Numbered from the stretch's first letter, positions 31,005 through 45,200 are shown. The stretch: DNA of 64,000 bases from Phalacrocorax aristotelis (GCF_949628215.1 NC_134279.1:84191517-84255516), one strand, 5' to 3'. Made by a program: numbers and translations. The notes: generated by a model not told the origin, from the letters alone.

Positions 31005-34000
31005 ATGGACTGTTACACGGCCAACTGGAACCCGCTGGGCGAGGAGGCCTTCTACCGGTGAGGGGCGGCGGGGGGAGGCCCGGGCCCGGCACTGGCGCCG
31101 GGCAGAGGCAGCCCCTCCCCATGCCCAGGGTCGGCCAGGGGGTCCCGGGGCCGGTCGGGGGGCTCTCAGGGCTGGTCATGGGCCTTGGGAGGGCTCGGGG
31201 TTCCCGGGGCTGCTCGGGGGGTTTCGGGGCTGCTTGGGGGTCTCAGGGCTGGTCATGGGCCTTGGTGCTGGCTGGGGGGTCCCGGGGCTGGACAGCGGGT
31301 GGGCACCATCCCTAGCCCCCTGCCCTGTCCCTCTGTCTGCGTCCATCCATCCGTCTGTCTGTCGCCCGCAGGAAGTTTGAGCTGTACACCATGGAGTGGA
31401 ACCTGAAGGAGGACCTGCGGGACTGCCTGGTGGCAGCTGCCCCGTACGGGGGGCCCATAGGTAAGGCCGAGGCCTGGCCCCGCCGGGACCCTGCGCCGGG
31501 GCACAAGCCATGGGATGGGGCTGTCCTGGGCCCCGGTGGTGGCAGCAGAGGGTCCGCGGCTCAGCCGGACTGTCCCGTCCGCAGCTCTGCTGAAGAACAA
31601 CGCCCGCAAGGAGAAATCCCCCAGCGCCCGCCCGCTGCTGGAGATCTACTCGGCCTCAGGGCTCCTGCTGGCCAGCATCCCGGTGAGCTGCCCTGGGGTC
31701 GGCTGCCCCATCTTTTAAGCTGTGCCCCAAGCGCTCCATGGAGGTCTTTGATGTGCCAGGGAGTTTGGGACGGTCCTAGCTGCCCCTTGGAGGATGACAG
31801 CGGCTTTAGCTCTCTGCCCCTTGCAGTGATAAGCCCATGGGCAGGGGGACTGTGGAAGGGCTCATGGGTGGCGCTGGCGGTTGTACGGCTGGGTTGCCAA
31901 CTGGGTGTTGTGGGTGAATCACGGGGCTGCGAGGACGGCAGTCACCTCTGCCCGTGCCCTTGGACAGCTCCTCTGGTCTCTCCATGGCGATGCAGGGTGC
32001 TACCACGTCTCCTCAGCACCCTAAGCTCTCCAGGGCGATGGCTCGTGCAGCTCCTACAGCCCCCTGAAAGCCTTGGAGTGGTGGTGTGTGCAAGGGGGGA
32101 GCAGGGAGAGCTGTAGGGAGAGGGAGGCTGCCCAGCCCTGGGAGAAGGGGATGGGGTGGTGACGGGAACAGCAGTGTTGGTGCCACAGGAGCATCCTCCC
32201 TTCCCTGCTGTCCGCGGCTGGGGCACACACAGGGCACTGAGGATGTGGAGGGGTAAAGAAAGCTGCTGTGACTGCAGGGCCTTGCATAAAACCAGGGTAG
32301 CTGTAGGCATCAGAGCTGTGGGAGCCCAGCTGTGGTTCTTGGCTTCATGGATGTCTCCCGGAGGGACATCCCTGGGGCTGGCCGGCCAGGAGGTGAGCAG
32401 CCCCATGGTGTGCTTGTGTTTCCTGCCCACAGTGGAAGAGCGGCCAGCTGGTGCATCTGGGCTGGACGGCCAGCGAGGACCTGCTGTGCATCCAGGAGGA
32501 TGGCACCGTTCTCATCTACAACCTCTTCTGCGAGTTCAAGCGCCACTTCAGCATGGGCAACGTGAGTGGGACAGAACGGGGAGCTCAAGAGATGCCCAGG
32601 GTTGGGTTTGTGTGATGGAGAAGTGAAATGCTGCAAGGCCTCTGTGAGCACTCCCTCAGACCCCTGGGACACAGCGGGGAGCCTGAGGCTCTCCCATCCA
32701 CCTTGCAGGGCTGCCTGCTTTCGGGAGTGAGATGGCAACCATCCCCATGGCCCCCGGGGCCAGAGTGATCCCCTCCTTGTTGCAGGAGTGAAGCCTGTCT
32801 GAGCTGGGGCACCTGCCAGCAGAGCAGCACAGGGCTGGGCTCACTCTCTCCGGGGTGGGTTCATTCCCAGAGCAGCAGCAGCATGGTGCCGAGCCCTGGC
32901 TACCCCAGCCTGGGCCCAGCTCTCTCTCTGTGGCGCAGGAGGTGTTGCAGAACCATGTGCTGGAGGCGAAGGTCTTCCACACGGAGTACGGCACCGGCGT
33001 GGCCATCCTCACCGGGGCGCACCGCTTCTCCCTGACCACCAACATCGATGACCTGAAGCTGCGCAGGATGCCCGAGGTTCCTGGTGCGTCTCCTCCCCGC
33101 TGCCCCTGGCTCCGGCCGGGTGCAGGGGCCTGACGCTGGTGCCCGGCAGGTCTGCAGAAGCCACCCTCCTGCTGGGCTGTGCTGTCCCAGGACAGAGTCA
33201 CCATCGTCCTGCTGGCAGTCGGACAGGACCTCTACCTCCTGGACAACACCTCCTGCTCCGTCGTGGTGAGTGAGCCATGGCAGGGGTCCACAGGGAGCAG
33301 GGTGGTCTCTGCAGCCTCCCACACTCACTGGCAGGTCCTTCCCTTGTCCTCCCCGCTGTCCCACAGGCTGCTCTCCAGCCTCCCACACTCACTGGCAGGT
33401 CCTTCCCCACCGCTGCCCCACAGGCAGACGTGGGGTGCAGGGACATCTGGCCCCATCCTGGCCAGGGGCAAAGGGATGAGGGTTGAGGGGGTGCAGGGTG
33501 GGAAGGGACACCCCCACTCTCACCAGTTCTCAGCGCCTTACGCAGTGTCAGTGTCGGTATCCCCAGACTGTGCCCCCCAGGTGTGACCCTCTCCTCTTCT
33601 CTGTCCCAGACCCCCCCTGGCATGAGCCCCTCCGCTGGTGCCTATCTGCAGATGGCCGTGTCCTTCAACTACCGCTGCCTGGCGCTTTTCACCGACACTG
33701 GCTACATCTGGATGGGGCTGGCCACGCTGAAGGTGAGCGTCTCCCTTCCCTGCCCGTCGCGGGGCATTAGGGTGTCAGCCCACCACTCCTCTCCCTGCCC
33801 GGCAGACAGATCCAGCAGGGTGGGGTGTCCCACGCAGGTTTCCTTGGAGTCCCCACGGACTCAGGTCTGCAGGTTGGCCTCGCTGCCTCCCGCAGGTGTC
33901 TGCACTCCTGTCCTTGGCAGGTCCACCTTTTGCTCTTCACCTGATTTTATACCTTTTTCTATTTCTGAACTTATCTTTTTGCTGGCCTTGCACCTCTCTT

Positions 34001-37000
34001 TTTCTGTCCAACCCCACCCCAGATAAACAAGCCCACCAGTAATTACTTCTTTCCCGCCGGTCGCGGTTCTGTTACGTCCACACCCAAGCTTGGTGGTTCT
34101 AGTCCTGTTGGGTATCGCCATTGCTGGTGTGGTCGCTTCGGCACAGGGTCCTTGTTTGTGAGTTGTGAGTCTGCCCTGCCAAATCCCCCACGCTGTGGGG
34201 CTCGTGCTGGTGACGTGCTGGTTGCCTCCCATGCCCGCTGAAACCAATCCTTCTCCTTTCACCTTCACTCACTGAGCACAGGCAGCTTCGTGCCCTGTGT
34301 GCAGGCAAGCTGTGTGCCGCAGCCACGGAGGAGTTTCTCACGCTTTAAACACTCACACAGCATCATCGCCCTTCGACTGCGTCAGCCGTAGCCGTGGCTG
34401 CCTCCAGAGCTAGAGATGGGGCTGGGTGCTCCTGTGGGACACGCTCCCGGTGTGGCGCCCACGCTCCCAGTGCCCAGCGCAGCCTGGTCTGTGCTGCTCA
34501 TCCCCCCAGCAGCTCCCCTCAGCGTGGCTCCAGCAGCACAGGCGATGCCACCGGTCCCTGCACCACTGTCCCCCTGACCCGGGTCTCTCCTGACGCAGGA
34601 GAAGCTCTGCGAGTTCAACAGCAGCATCCGATCTGCGCCCAAGCAGATGGTTTGGTGAGTGGTCTCCCCGCCAGCCTCCCCTGCCCCGGCTGTACCCACC
34701 CATGCTCCTCAGCACCCTGAGCCGGGGTCTGCTCGGCTCTGCGGCCACCCCACTACCCGCCTGGGATGAGCAGGACCCTATCCGTCCCCACCCCAGCTGT
34801 GGGGGGCTGCAGCTGGGCCAGGGTTAAGCTGGGGCTCCCTGGCAGGTGCATGCGTCCCCGGAGCCGGCAGCGTGCCGTGGTTATGGCCTGGGACCGGCAG
34901 ATGATGGTGGTGGGGAACTCCACGGAGTGCATCCAGTATCCTTTGCGGAAGAAGCATCATTTCCGAAGGCCAGCCCAAATTGCGGGCCCTCCTTGGACCG
35001 CTGCCACCTCTGTCGTGGGCAAGGGGTTCTCCATGAACACCAGTGGTGTCAGTGGCCCCCCAGGACGGTCGGAGGAGGCTGAACTTGTTCCTCTCCTTTG
35101 CAGTTTTGTCACAATTTCCCCTGCCTGGCCCTGGCCAACCTGGTCCTGTAGAGCAGTGAAAACCCCTCCTGCCTTCCCCCACCCTCGGCCCCTGTCCCCC
35201 TTCCCCAAGCCTTCCTGCTGAGGGGATCCCGCTCCCCCTCAGCTCTGAGAGCAGCGCTGGGAGCCACCAAAGCCCCTGGGCTGGGAGCGCTGTCCCTGCC
35301 GAGGTCCTGTCCCAGTTCCCCAAGGGCGAGGGCTGCGGGGGTGGGGGGATTCCTGTCCCTCCCACGTGCTGATCCTGTGCCCTGCTGCCTCTCTGCAGAA
35401 AGGGGGTCACGATCCAGGGGGACAGGGGCTCCAGGGGGTTGCTCCTTGGCATCGCTGGGGCTGGCCCTCAGCAGGGCTGGGCTGCACCCCCAGCCGCTTT
35501 CTTCCCATGAGCCCTTAGCAGGGAGCGCAGGTTTGTCCTGGATGAGGATTCCTACCTGGTGCCGGAGCTGGATGGGGTCCGGATCTTGTCTCGCACCTCG
35601 CATGAGTTCCTGCACGAGATCCCAGGTGAGATGGTGCCGGGTGGTGAGGCTGAGTGGAACCCCCCGTGCCCGGGCAGGCAGGTCTCTCCTGCACTGCTTG
35701 GCACCCAGGATGCGGCCCATGGCTGTGCCCACCTCTGTGTGCAGGGGTCCGGCCTGCCCAGCCCTTTCTGGGGGCTCGGGAGGTGGCGAGAGCCCCACAG
35801 CGGAGTAGAGCCATGCCCTGACCCCACCACTGGTCTGGTGCAGGGCTCTAAACCCAGTCCCTCGCCTGGCCCTGAGCTCCCTCCTTCTCCAGCACCGTGC
35901 CAGCTCTGGTCCCCTCCTTCTCCAGCTCTGCCAAGCCCCTGTGTCCTGAGCAGGGCCCTGCAGGCTGCCCCCGCCTCCTCCTGCTGCCGGAGCCCCCAGG
36001 CTTTTTGCTGAGGCCTGGCACAGCTCGGCATGTCTGTTCCTCACCTTCTGCACCGCTGCCACCCTCACACCCCCAGAGCAGAGCTGCCGTGGCTCTGTGG
36101 GGGGTAATAGCTCCTCGGGGCATGCGTGTCCCACAGGTGCCCTGACAACATCTGCTGGACCCTTGTGTTGGTGTTTACTGGGGGCTGCGGTCGTGAGGGC
36201 TGGAAAAGCAGCCCCAAGCCGTCCATTGATGCAGCTCTGCCCACGTGCTCGGGGCGGCGGTGGCTGCGCTCCCACCCCACCAAAAGACAGTGCCGGCACG
36301 GGCTCTGCTGGGGTCCCAGAGCTGCAGGCAGGGATGGCAGGGAGCAGGTTGCAGCGGGTGCAGATGATGTGCCTGGGCTGGAGCAGCCTCTCATGTGGAT
36401 TTTGTTTCGTTTTTTCCCCCTTGTCTGCAGAAGCCAGCCAGGAGATCTTCAAAATCGCCTCCATGGCCCCAGGGGCACTTCTGCTGGAGGCACAGAAGGA
36501 GTACGAGGTACAGCCCACCGCCCCACTCCAGGTCCTGCCTGTCCTTGAGGAGGCTGGGGTGGCACCAATGCCAACCACAGCCAGCGTTATCCTGCGGTGA
36601 TGGGAAGGGGGAGATCCCGGAGGCCCCTGCTGGGGGTGAGGGCTCCCCTGGCACCTGCTCCCAGGGGTGCTGGGGCTCCCCGGGCTCAGCCTGGCCAGAG
36701 AGCACCCCACTGCTGTCCCCATGGGCTGCGCTTCCCTGCAGAAGGAGAGCCAGAAGGCAGACGAGTACCTACGGGAGATCAAGGACCAGAAGCTGCTCCC
36801 AGAGGCGGTGAGCCAGTGCATCGAGGCAGCCGGCTACGAGCATGAGCCGGACACCCAGAAGTCGCTGCTGAGGGTGAGCGAGGCGCAGGAGGGCTTTGGC
36901 TGCAGCCAAAAGCGTCTCCCTCCCGGCTGGCGGCCGTGCCGTGGCCGGCACAGCCCCAGCGCCGCACCGCTCTTCCCGCAGGCAGCCTCCTTCGGGAAGT

Positions 37001-40000
37001 GCTTCATCGACAAGTTCCCCCCAGAGAGCTTCGTGCGCATGTGCCAGGACCTGCGGGTGCTCAACGCCATCCGGGACTACCAGATTGGCATCCCCCTCAC
37101 CTTCACCCAGTATCCTCCGTGGGACGGTGCATGAGTGATGACCCTGGGGCGGGAGCAGGACCTGGCCCAGGTGGGATCAGTGCTGTTTGGGGTCCCAGGC
37201 CCTGCTGGGGTGGCTGCAGGACGGGGAGGAGGGAGCTGCAGAGCCGCTTAGCTGCCGGCCCTGCAGGGTTCGGGCACCAGCTGTGCCCCAGGCCCCATGG
37301 CAGGGGTCTGTAGCTGAGACCTCTGCGCTCATCGCACCCTGTGGTGCTTGCAGAGCCGAGCTGGCTCCGCAGCCGTATGCGCTGGGGCTGGCCTAGTTGG
37401 CTGGGGGATGCTGCCGGGTCGGGGGGCACCCAGCACGCATTGCCTGTGCTCTGTGGCGTTTTGTGCTCCCTTGACCGTCCCCACAGATACAAGCGGCTCA
37501 CCATCGAGGTCCTGCTGGACAGGTAAGCGTCCCTGTGAGCTGGGTGAGACAGCCCTGTCCCTGAGCAGCCTGGCAGTGTCCAGCCACGCTGCAGTCCCCA
37601 TCCCCGCGATATCTGTCCCCTGGCCGGGCACTGAGTGAGCTCAGTGCCCCTCACGAGGCTGGGTGAGCTGCTCAACTCCTCGGACCCCTGTGGGGCCGTG
37701 CCACTGACCCCCCATGTGTCACTCCAGGCTGGTCCTGCGGCGGCTTTACCCCCTGGCCATCAGGATCTGCGAGTACCTGCGCCTCTCAGAGATCCAGGGT
37801 GTCAGCCGCATCCTGGCCCACTGGGCCTGCTACAAGGTAAGGAGACAGCTCGGAGGGCTCTGCCTGCCTAGGGCCGTGTGGAGACCGCTCCGCTCGCACC
37901 CTTCCAGGTGCAGCAGAAGGACAAGTCCGACGAGGAGGTGGCCCACGCCATTAACCAGAAGCTGGGTGACACGCCAGGCATCTCCTACTCGGAGATCGCT
38001 GCCCGGGCTTACGACTGCGGCAGGACGGAGCTGGCCATCAAGGTCTCTTGGCTGGGGCCGCGGCGTGTCTGGCAGGGTGGTGGGATGGTTGGGGTCACGT
38101 GTGGTGTCCACACGCTGACGGCCCCTCTGCCACCTGCAGCTGCTGGAGTACGAGCCGCGCTCTGGGGAGCAGGTCCCGCTGCTGCTGAAGATGAAGCGGA
38201 GCAAGCTGGCGCTCAGCAAAGCCATCGAGAGCGGGGACACCGACCTGGGTAAGGGTCAGGGCTGGGCAGGGGAGGGATTTGGGGTCTGGGGGAGCCTGTT
38301 CGTGGCTTTGCTTTGTGGGATGAGGGTAGCGGGAGCTGCTTGAGCCCTCAGCACGGGGCTCTGCCCTGCGCCTGGACGTCGCCTTGCTCCTCTGCTGTTG
38401 CTGCTCCTTGGGGCCAGCCGTGCAGGGGGCAGGGTCCCCACCCCCTGCTCCTGAACCGAGCTGCCTGTCCCAGTGTACACCGTCGTGCTCCACCTGAAGA
38501 ACGAGCTGAACCGCGGCACCTTCTTCATGACGCTGCAGAACCAGCCAGTGGCCCTGAGCCTGTACCGCCAGGTAGGGGCTGCCGCAGCACACCCGGCCCC
38601 GGGGAGGCTCTGCGGTGTCTGTCCCCATATGCCCTAACCGCCCCCCGCATCGCTCCCCAGTTCTGCAAGCACCAGGAGCGGGAGACGCTGAAGGACCTGT
38701 ATAACCAGGACGACAATCACCAGGAGCTTGGCAACTTCCACGTCCACTCCAGCTACTCGGAAAAGGTCTGTGCCTGGCGGCGGCAGGAGGAGCAAGGGAA
38801 AGGCTGGCGGGCTCCGGGCTGGCTCCTCCTCACCCAGGGAGAGACAGTGTGCTGGGAAAGGGCAGGGGGTGATTTCACGCCCGGTGGCTGCCCCTGCCCC
38901 ACGCAGCCCAGCAGCACCAGCCAGGTGTTTGCAGCCGGGGAGGGTTTCCATCCTCCCCACGCTCAGGGCAGGCTCTGGGTGTGGGAAGGGAGCTCTCCAC
39001 CTCGTACCCCCGGGCCGCCCCTCCTGCCCCACCTGGGGGGCTCTGAGGGCGCTGCCCCATCCCTGCAGCGTGGCATCCGTGCTGGCAGGCAGTGAAGTGG
39101 CCGTGCTCTCTGTCCTCAGCGCATCGAAGGGCGAGTAGGAGCTCTGCAGAATGCCCTGGACGAGTACTACAAAGCCAAGAACGAGTTTGCTGCCAAGGTG
39201 AGTGCAGCCGGGGCCAGGGGGGTGCCGTGGGGGGGCCCTGGTCTCCTGTGGCTGGGCAGGAGCAGAGCTGGGCATCACTGGTGCGCACAGGGCTTCGGCT
39301 GGGCCACCTCCGCTTGACATGGCACCGCAGGTCCCCCTACCCTGCTCCACGGCTGAGGCTGGGTGGGCTGCTGCCATCACTTGCTGGGGTAGGGACCCTC
39401 TGGGCCCCATGGGCAGGGCTGGGATGGGGACCCTTTATGCCGGCGCTTTGCTCCCCAGGCCACAGAGGATCAGATCAAGCTCCTGCGGCTCCAGCGGCAC
39501 CTCCAGGAGGACTTTGACAAGCCCTATCTTGACCTCTCGCTGCACGACACAGTCTCCAACCTCATCCTGGATGGCCACCACAAGCGAGCCGAGCAGCTCT
39601 ACCGGGACTTCAAGATCCCTGACAAGAGGTCAGTTCCAGTGGGGGGACTCCTCCGTGCATCCCCGGGGGTTCACCCCAGGCAGGAGCGGGGCTGTGGCTG
39701 TGGGGCTGCAAGGCACTGGCAGCTAGAGCACCCAGTTTGACCTGCGTCCCCAGGTACTGGTGGCTGAAGATCAGTGCCCTGGCCAACCGCGGGGACTGGG
39801 AGGAGATGGAAAAGTTCTCCAAGAGCAAGAAGTCACCCATTGGGTACCTGGTAAGAGGTTCCCCTGCTCTGGCAGGGGGCCAGCCCTGCCCCGTGGGTGG
39901 CTGTGGGGCTGAGCCACGCTGTGGGGCAGCTGGAGGGCACTGTGTGGGGCAGCCCAGGCAGGCTGGCGTGGGGCAAGGGCGGAAGCCAGCCCCCCACCCT

Positions 40001-40561
40001 GCTCCTCTCCAGCCCTTTGTGGAGATCTCGGTGAAACACCACAACCGCTATGAGGCCAAGAAGTACGCGCCCCGTGTGACCCCCGAGCAGCGCGTCAAGG
40101 CCTTCGTCCTGGTGGGGTGCGTTGGCTCGGCTGCAGCCGAGGGGCGGGGGGGCAGCTGGGAGGCAGATGGGGCTGCGTGGGGCAGGGTTGGAGCCCACAG
40201 CAGCAGCTGGTTCCTCATGCGGTGAGGCTGGGGATTTGGGGGCCCCAGAGGGAGCCTGGGGTCAATGAGACCCCCAGGAGTACATGGGTGGTGGGGGCTG
40301 CATGGGGTGCCTGCCCTCGCTGGGGTTGCTGCCTCCAGGATGTGGGGGATTGGGGCCTGGGGATCCTGCCCCCCTCCTGTCCCCACACAGGCCCCAACTC
40401 CCCTACTCTTCTGTAGGGACCTGGACCAGGCGGCCGATGCTGCCATCGAGCATAAGAACGAGACGGAGATGAACTTTGTCCTGTCCAAGTGCACTGCCAG
40501 CACCGACACTGCTGTGGCGGAGAAGCTGAACCGGGCCCGAGCCCAGCTCCTGAAGAAGTGA
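31005..40561 (+). CDS. VPS16: VPS16, core subunit of HOPS and CORVET (complete, 24 exons, 838 aa)
   Basis: VPS16 is a shared core subunit of the CORVET and HOPS tethering complexes, binding VPS33A, and is needed for endosome-lysosome and autophagosome fusion. Exons: 31005-31057, 31372-31460, 31585-31682, 32433-32561, 32939-33083, 33150-33265, 33610-33732, 34599-34654, 34846-34935, 35531-35625, 36431-36507, 36742-36873, 36982-37109, 37487-37522, 37728-37836, 37908-38042, 38140-38248, 38474-38571, 38661-38765, 39120-39197, 39459-39628, 39754-39850, 40013-40116, 40417-40561; every junction keeps phase. The protein starts [20 protein letters not shown], with an N-terminal beta-propeller (to about 420) and a C-terminal alpha-solenoid (about 515-830; [40 protein letters not shown]). 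Length is within one residue of human VPS16 (839). No lesion is seen. Confidence 0.98.
33314..33440. repeat. Two-copy tandem duplication in VPS16 intron 6
   Basis: CCTCCCACACTCACTGGCAG and the following CCTTCCC recur 64 bases apart (33315 and 33379), each preceded by a Pyr-CAG. Short recent duplication without effect on exons. Confidence 0.7.
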
Positions 40562-40917
40562 GCCCCAGCAGTTGGTGGCCCTGACCTGGCCGCTTGCCCA
40601 CCATGCACTCCAGGGGCGTTCCAGCCCCTCCCCCTGCACGGGGGCTTCTCTAGGGTTCTCAGCTCTGAGCCCCCACACCTCCCCCTTGCCATAGGGTGTC
40701 TGTGCCCATGGTTGAGGGCAGGGAAGCAGAAGGGTGTCCGTGTCCTGCACCAGGGCTGGGGTCACCCTGACCCTGACAGCTGCTACAAGGGTGACGTCTT
40801 CCTTGCTGGCCGCAAAATATAGCAGCGGGATCCTCTAGTGCCTGTGCAGCCCCCTACCCCACTGAGGGTCGGGGGGTCCCCCACCCTCTGACTGTGTAGC
40901 CCCCTCACTTCATGTTC

Positions 40918-40923
40918 AATAAA
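40918..40923 (+). other. VPS16: VPS16 poly(A) signal
   Basis: AATAAA 357 bases after the VPS16 stop codon, followed by a GT-rich CCTGTCTCCTGGTGGG. Confidence 0.85.
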
Positions 40924-41071
40924 GAGAAAAGGTCACTGTCCTGTCTCCTGGTGGGAAATGCTCAGCACCCCTGTTAGTCCCCCCAGCCTACTCAGCACCC
41001 CTAGTGACGGGGTTCCTGGGAGAAATGGGCCCTGAGGCAGAGCTATGTTGGGAGGCTGTAGGGCATTTATG

Positions 41072-42070
41072 GAATTACAGAGTCATTAAGGTTGGAAAAG
41101 ATGTCTAGGATAATCCAGTCCACCCACCAGCCCAACACCCCCAGGCCTCCTAAACCATGTCCCCACGTGCCATGGCTACATGTTGTTTGAACCCCCCCAG
41201 GCACGGTGACTCCCCCACCTCTCTGGGCAGCCTGTGCCAGGGCCTGACCCCTCTGGCAGGGAAGGCATTTTCCCTCATCTCCAACCTAAACCTCCCCTGA
41301 CGCAGCCTGAGGCCGTTCCCTCTCGCCCTGTCACTGGTGACTTGGGAGCAGAGACCAGCCCACCCCCCCTCACTCCAGCCCCTCTCAGGCAGCTGCAGAG
41401 AGAGAGAAGGGCTCCCCTCAGCCCCCTCTTCTCCAGGCTAAACCCCCTCAGCCGCCCCCCAGCACACTTGTGCTCCAGACCCTGCCCCAGCCCCGCTGCC
41501 CTTCTCTGGACACACTCCAGCCCCTCCAGGCCCTTCTTGTCCCGAGGGGCCCAAACCTGAGCCCAGCATTCGAGGTGGGGCCTCCCCAGGGCCGAGCACG
41601 GGGGCCCCATCCCTGCCCGGCTCCTGCTGGCCACACCAGGGCTGACACAAGCCCGGGGGCTGGTGGCCTCCTTGGCCACCTGGGCACTGCTGGCTCATGC
41701 CCAGCCGGCTGTCAGCCAGCACCCCCGGGGCCTTCTCCGCCGGGCACTTCCCAGCCCCTCTGCCCCAGGCCTGGGGCGTTGCCTGGGGTTGGTGTGACCC
41801 AAGGGCAGGACCCGGCCCTGGGCCTTGTTAAACCTCACACAAGTGGCCTCGGCCCATGGATCCAGCCTGTCCCGGTCCCTCTGCAGAGCCTCCCTGCCCT
41901 CCAGCAGATCGACACTCCCGCCCAGCTTGGTGTCACCTGCAACTCCCTGAGGGTGCCCTCGATCCCCTCGTCCAGATTGTTGTTATTAAACAGAAATGGC
42001 CCCAAAACTGAGCCCTGGGGAACACCCCTTGTGACCAGTTGCTGACTGGATTCAGCTCCGTTCACTCTCT
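41072..42070 (-). mobile_element. CR1 LINE fragment, about 1.0 kb, minus orientation
   Basis: This copy is very similar to the CR1 at 11455-12662 over its whole length, but its 5' truncation point (42070) and flanks differ, so it is a separate insertion. It fills most of the space between the VPS16 poly(A) signal and the IDH3B promoter. The minus strand encodes the CR1 ORF2 C-terminus ([36 protein letters not shown]). It carries the same shortened and altered catalytic box as the 11.5 kb copy. Confidence 0.93.
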
Positions 42071-42179
42071 GCGCCCCCTCAGACCCGTGGGTCCCCGCCC
42101 GCGGGAGGAGGCCGCGTTGGTCAGGCAGGACCTGCCCGCCGTGGGAGGGGGGTGGACCCTCCGTGGTCCGCCCGCCCGC

Positions 42180-42265
42180 CAGGGGGCGCCGCAGCGCTCG
42201 GTCTCGCCCCTCACGTGCTCCCGCCGTGCCCGCGCGCGGTGCGTTGTGGGGCGGCGAAATGGCGG
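42180..42265 (+). promoter_or_regulatory. IDH3B: IDH3B core promoter region
   Basis: GC-rich sequence between the CR1 end and the start codon. It has an E-box CACGTG at 42212-42217 and a YY1-like GAAATGGCGGCG that overlaps the start codon, a layout common in nuclear genes for mitochondrial proteins. No TATA box. Confidence 0.5.
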
Positions 42266-45200
42266 CGCTCAGCGTGGGGCGGGCGGCGGCCGGGGTGAGG
42301 GGCCGGGGCCGGGGGGGGGGTCAGACCGAGTGGGAGCTGAGGGGTCGGTCTGGATGGGGGTGGTCAGAGAGGTGAGGGGGCTGTCTGGGCTGGGGGGATC
42401 AGAGGGGATGGGGTCTGGCTTTGGGGGTGAGGGGCCGGTCTGGCTCGGGGGGGTCAAAGGGGGTGGGGGCTGGCTTTGGCGGTGAGGGGTCGGTCTGATT
42501 TGGGGGTGTCGGACCGGCTGGGGGGGTCAGACGGATCTGTGGGCGTCAGAGGGTTTGGGGGCCTGGTCTGCGTGGGTGAGGGGCCGGGCTGGGCTGAGTC
42601 CAGCTTGGGACAGGGCGTAAGCCCTGGGTGGAGGGGGGATTCAGGCTGGGGATGCGGGGCCCAGGGGCTGGGTTGGGCTGGGGGGCGTGTGCGGGGGATG
42701 GGGGGGGTCAGCCCAGAGCAGGGGGTCTGTCTGGGGGTGGGGGGCACGTCCAGGTTGGGCGCTCTCACCTTCCCACTGCCCTGCCCCAGCGCCTCCTGCG
42801 TGCCCGGAGCCTCGGGGCGTGGAGGGGCCTGCGTGCCCCCGCCGCCGTCCAGCAGATCCCGCGGGCCAAGGTGAGAGGGGGGTCCTGGCGCCCCTGGGCC
42901 CCTCTGGCGCGGTCGGCCCCTGGCTCTCGCTGCAGGGTGCAGAGCTGTCGTGGGGAGCAGGGCAGCGAGGGGCAGGTGGCAGCGGTCCCTGGGTGGTGGA
43001 AGTGCTCCTGGACAGGCTCCGCTTGGTGGATGCAGCTTTTCTTGCTCTCAGTGCAGCGTGTTCTCCTGCCGCGCTCCCGCCACCCTTGGAGGCTCCTCTC
43101 CAGCCCTCTGGCTCCTGCTCGGCCTCGGGGGGTTGCTGGCAGGGCTGCGATGGCAAGCGTTTTGTTGTTGGTGCAGCTAAAACTGCTAGGCAGAGTGCAG
43201 TGTTGATGAAAAACCTTTTGACCCAGTCCTTGCCCCTTAATCCTAAATTCAGTGTAGCTACCTGTAGTAGTTGACAGAGAAGAGCAGAGGAAATAACGCA
43301 GTGATTGTTACAGACTGAATAAGGAAAGAGCAAGCAGTAGCCTAGCATGTACAAGCGTTATTCAGAGTCCATGGTGAGGAAATAAGAGCTGTGATGGAGA
43401 GGTGAGTTGTCCTCTGTGGAACTAAGGGTGAAGGAAACGACCCAGGTGTCAGGTAGCGAATTAACATCGTGTTTGTCACGTTCAGACCATCAGGATGGTG
43501 TGTTCCTGCTTATAAATGAAGCTGTCTTATGTTATTAAGACACTAAAGGGAAGAGCTCGGCACTGAGGCTGTTCTTTTGACCTTGAGCTGTGGCCTGTGC
43601 TGCGGATCCCTCTGCAGATGCTTTGCTGCTTCTTGAAATTTAGGTAGGCGAGGTGTTCTGCCCTGGAACTTGATTCCGAGAGACTGAAAATCAAAAGTAA
43701 AGGCTACTTTGTCTTTCTTTTCCCCCTCGCTCTTTCATTTTGCCTTCCCGTGATCACTGTTAGCCTGTGCTTCGTGCCACTGACACGTGCGTTTCCCACG
43801 TCATATGGCGCTGCTGCTTGCTCACTCCGTTTGTTGCCCGAGTAAATTGTTGGGTGCAGTTCTTGCCCCTGACTGCGGCTGTCTAGTCCTGGAGGCTAGC
43901 TCTGTGAAATCTGCTGCCTGGAGGTCAGCTCTGACAGGGAATTACTTGCTAAAGAGGATGAGGATTAGGAAAAGGACTGTGAAAATAGGAGGCAGTGATG
44001 GTGGGGGAGCAGGTGGCACTGATTTGGAGGTGGATTGCCTGTGGAACATCTGAGAAATTGTCTTTGAGACTGATGTTGTCTTCAGGACCAAAAAAAACCC
44101 CAGCATGCTCAACCAAAATCTGTGAGACAACATGAATATGATAGGAAGACCAGGTGGTTTAATAATGTGGGATTGTGCTCTTAGCTCCTCGTAAGCATTT
44201 CTGCTGTACAGAAATTCCCTGTCGTGGTTTAGCCTGGTCAGCGACTGAGCCCCACGCAGCTGGTCGCTCGCTGACCCCACCCTGTGGGGTGGGGGAGAGA
44301 GTCAGAAGGGTGAAAGCAAGAACACTCGTGGGTTGAGAGAAGAACAGTTTAATAATTAAAATAAAATAGTAATAATGGTAATGATAATAATAATTATCAT
44401 GGTAATAATATAATAAGAAGGAAAATAATGAGAGAAATGAAGTCTGGGGGAGAAAAAACCCCACACGTGATGCGGCCGCTCACCACCCGCAGACCGACAC
44501 CGCCAGTCCCCAAGCCGCAATCGCTGCTTCCCCCGGCCAGCTCCCCCCAGTTAATATACTGGGCATGACATCATATGATCTGGAATACCCCTTCGGCCAG
44601 TTTGGATCCGCTCTCTTTGCTGTGCCTCCTCCCCTCCCAGCTCCTTGTGCCCTTGGCAGAGCAGGGGAAGCTGGAAAAGTCCTTGACTAGTACAAGCGCT
44701 ACCCAGCAACAACTAAAACATCCCTGTGTTATCAGCATTATTCTCATATTAAGTCCAAAGCACAACACTGTGCCAGTGACAGTGAAGAAAAAGTAACTCT
44801 ATCCCAGCCAAAACCATGACAACACCCTACCTAGAAATGCTGTTTGAGAGGGGGTCTTTGGTTGCCTGTGGATCATGGGGTAGTGGGTGTCTCTGCTGCA
44901 TGGTGTGTTCATGACAGAGGAGCAGGAGCTCATGAGGTTAAGCTCCATGTTAGTACTGCAGTAAATCCTCATTACTGAAAACTAAGCAACCTGTCTCTGG
45001 TTCGCTGCTTGCGGGGTAGGGGTCCTGTCCAGCTCTGGGGTCCGGCGGAAGGTCTGACCCTTCTTTGCTTTCTGTGCAGTCAGAAAATGCGAAGTCTGAG
45101 GGCACGTTCCAAGTCACCATGCTGCCCGGAGACGGCGTGGGCCCAGAGCTCATGCACGCCGTCAAGGAGGTGTTCAAGGTAACGGCTTCTGCCCCTCGGC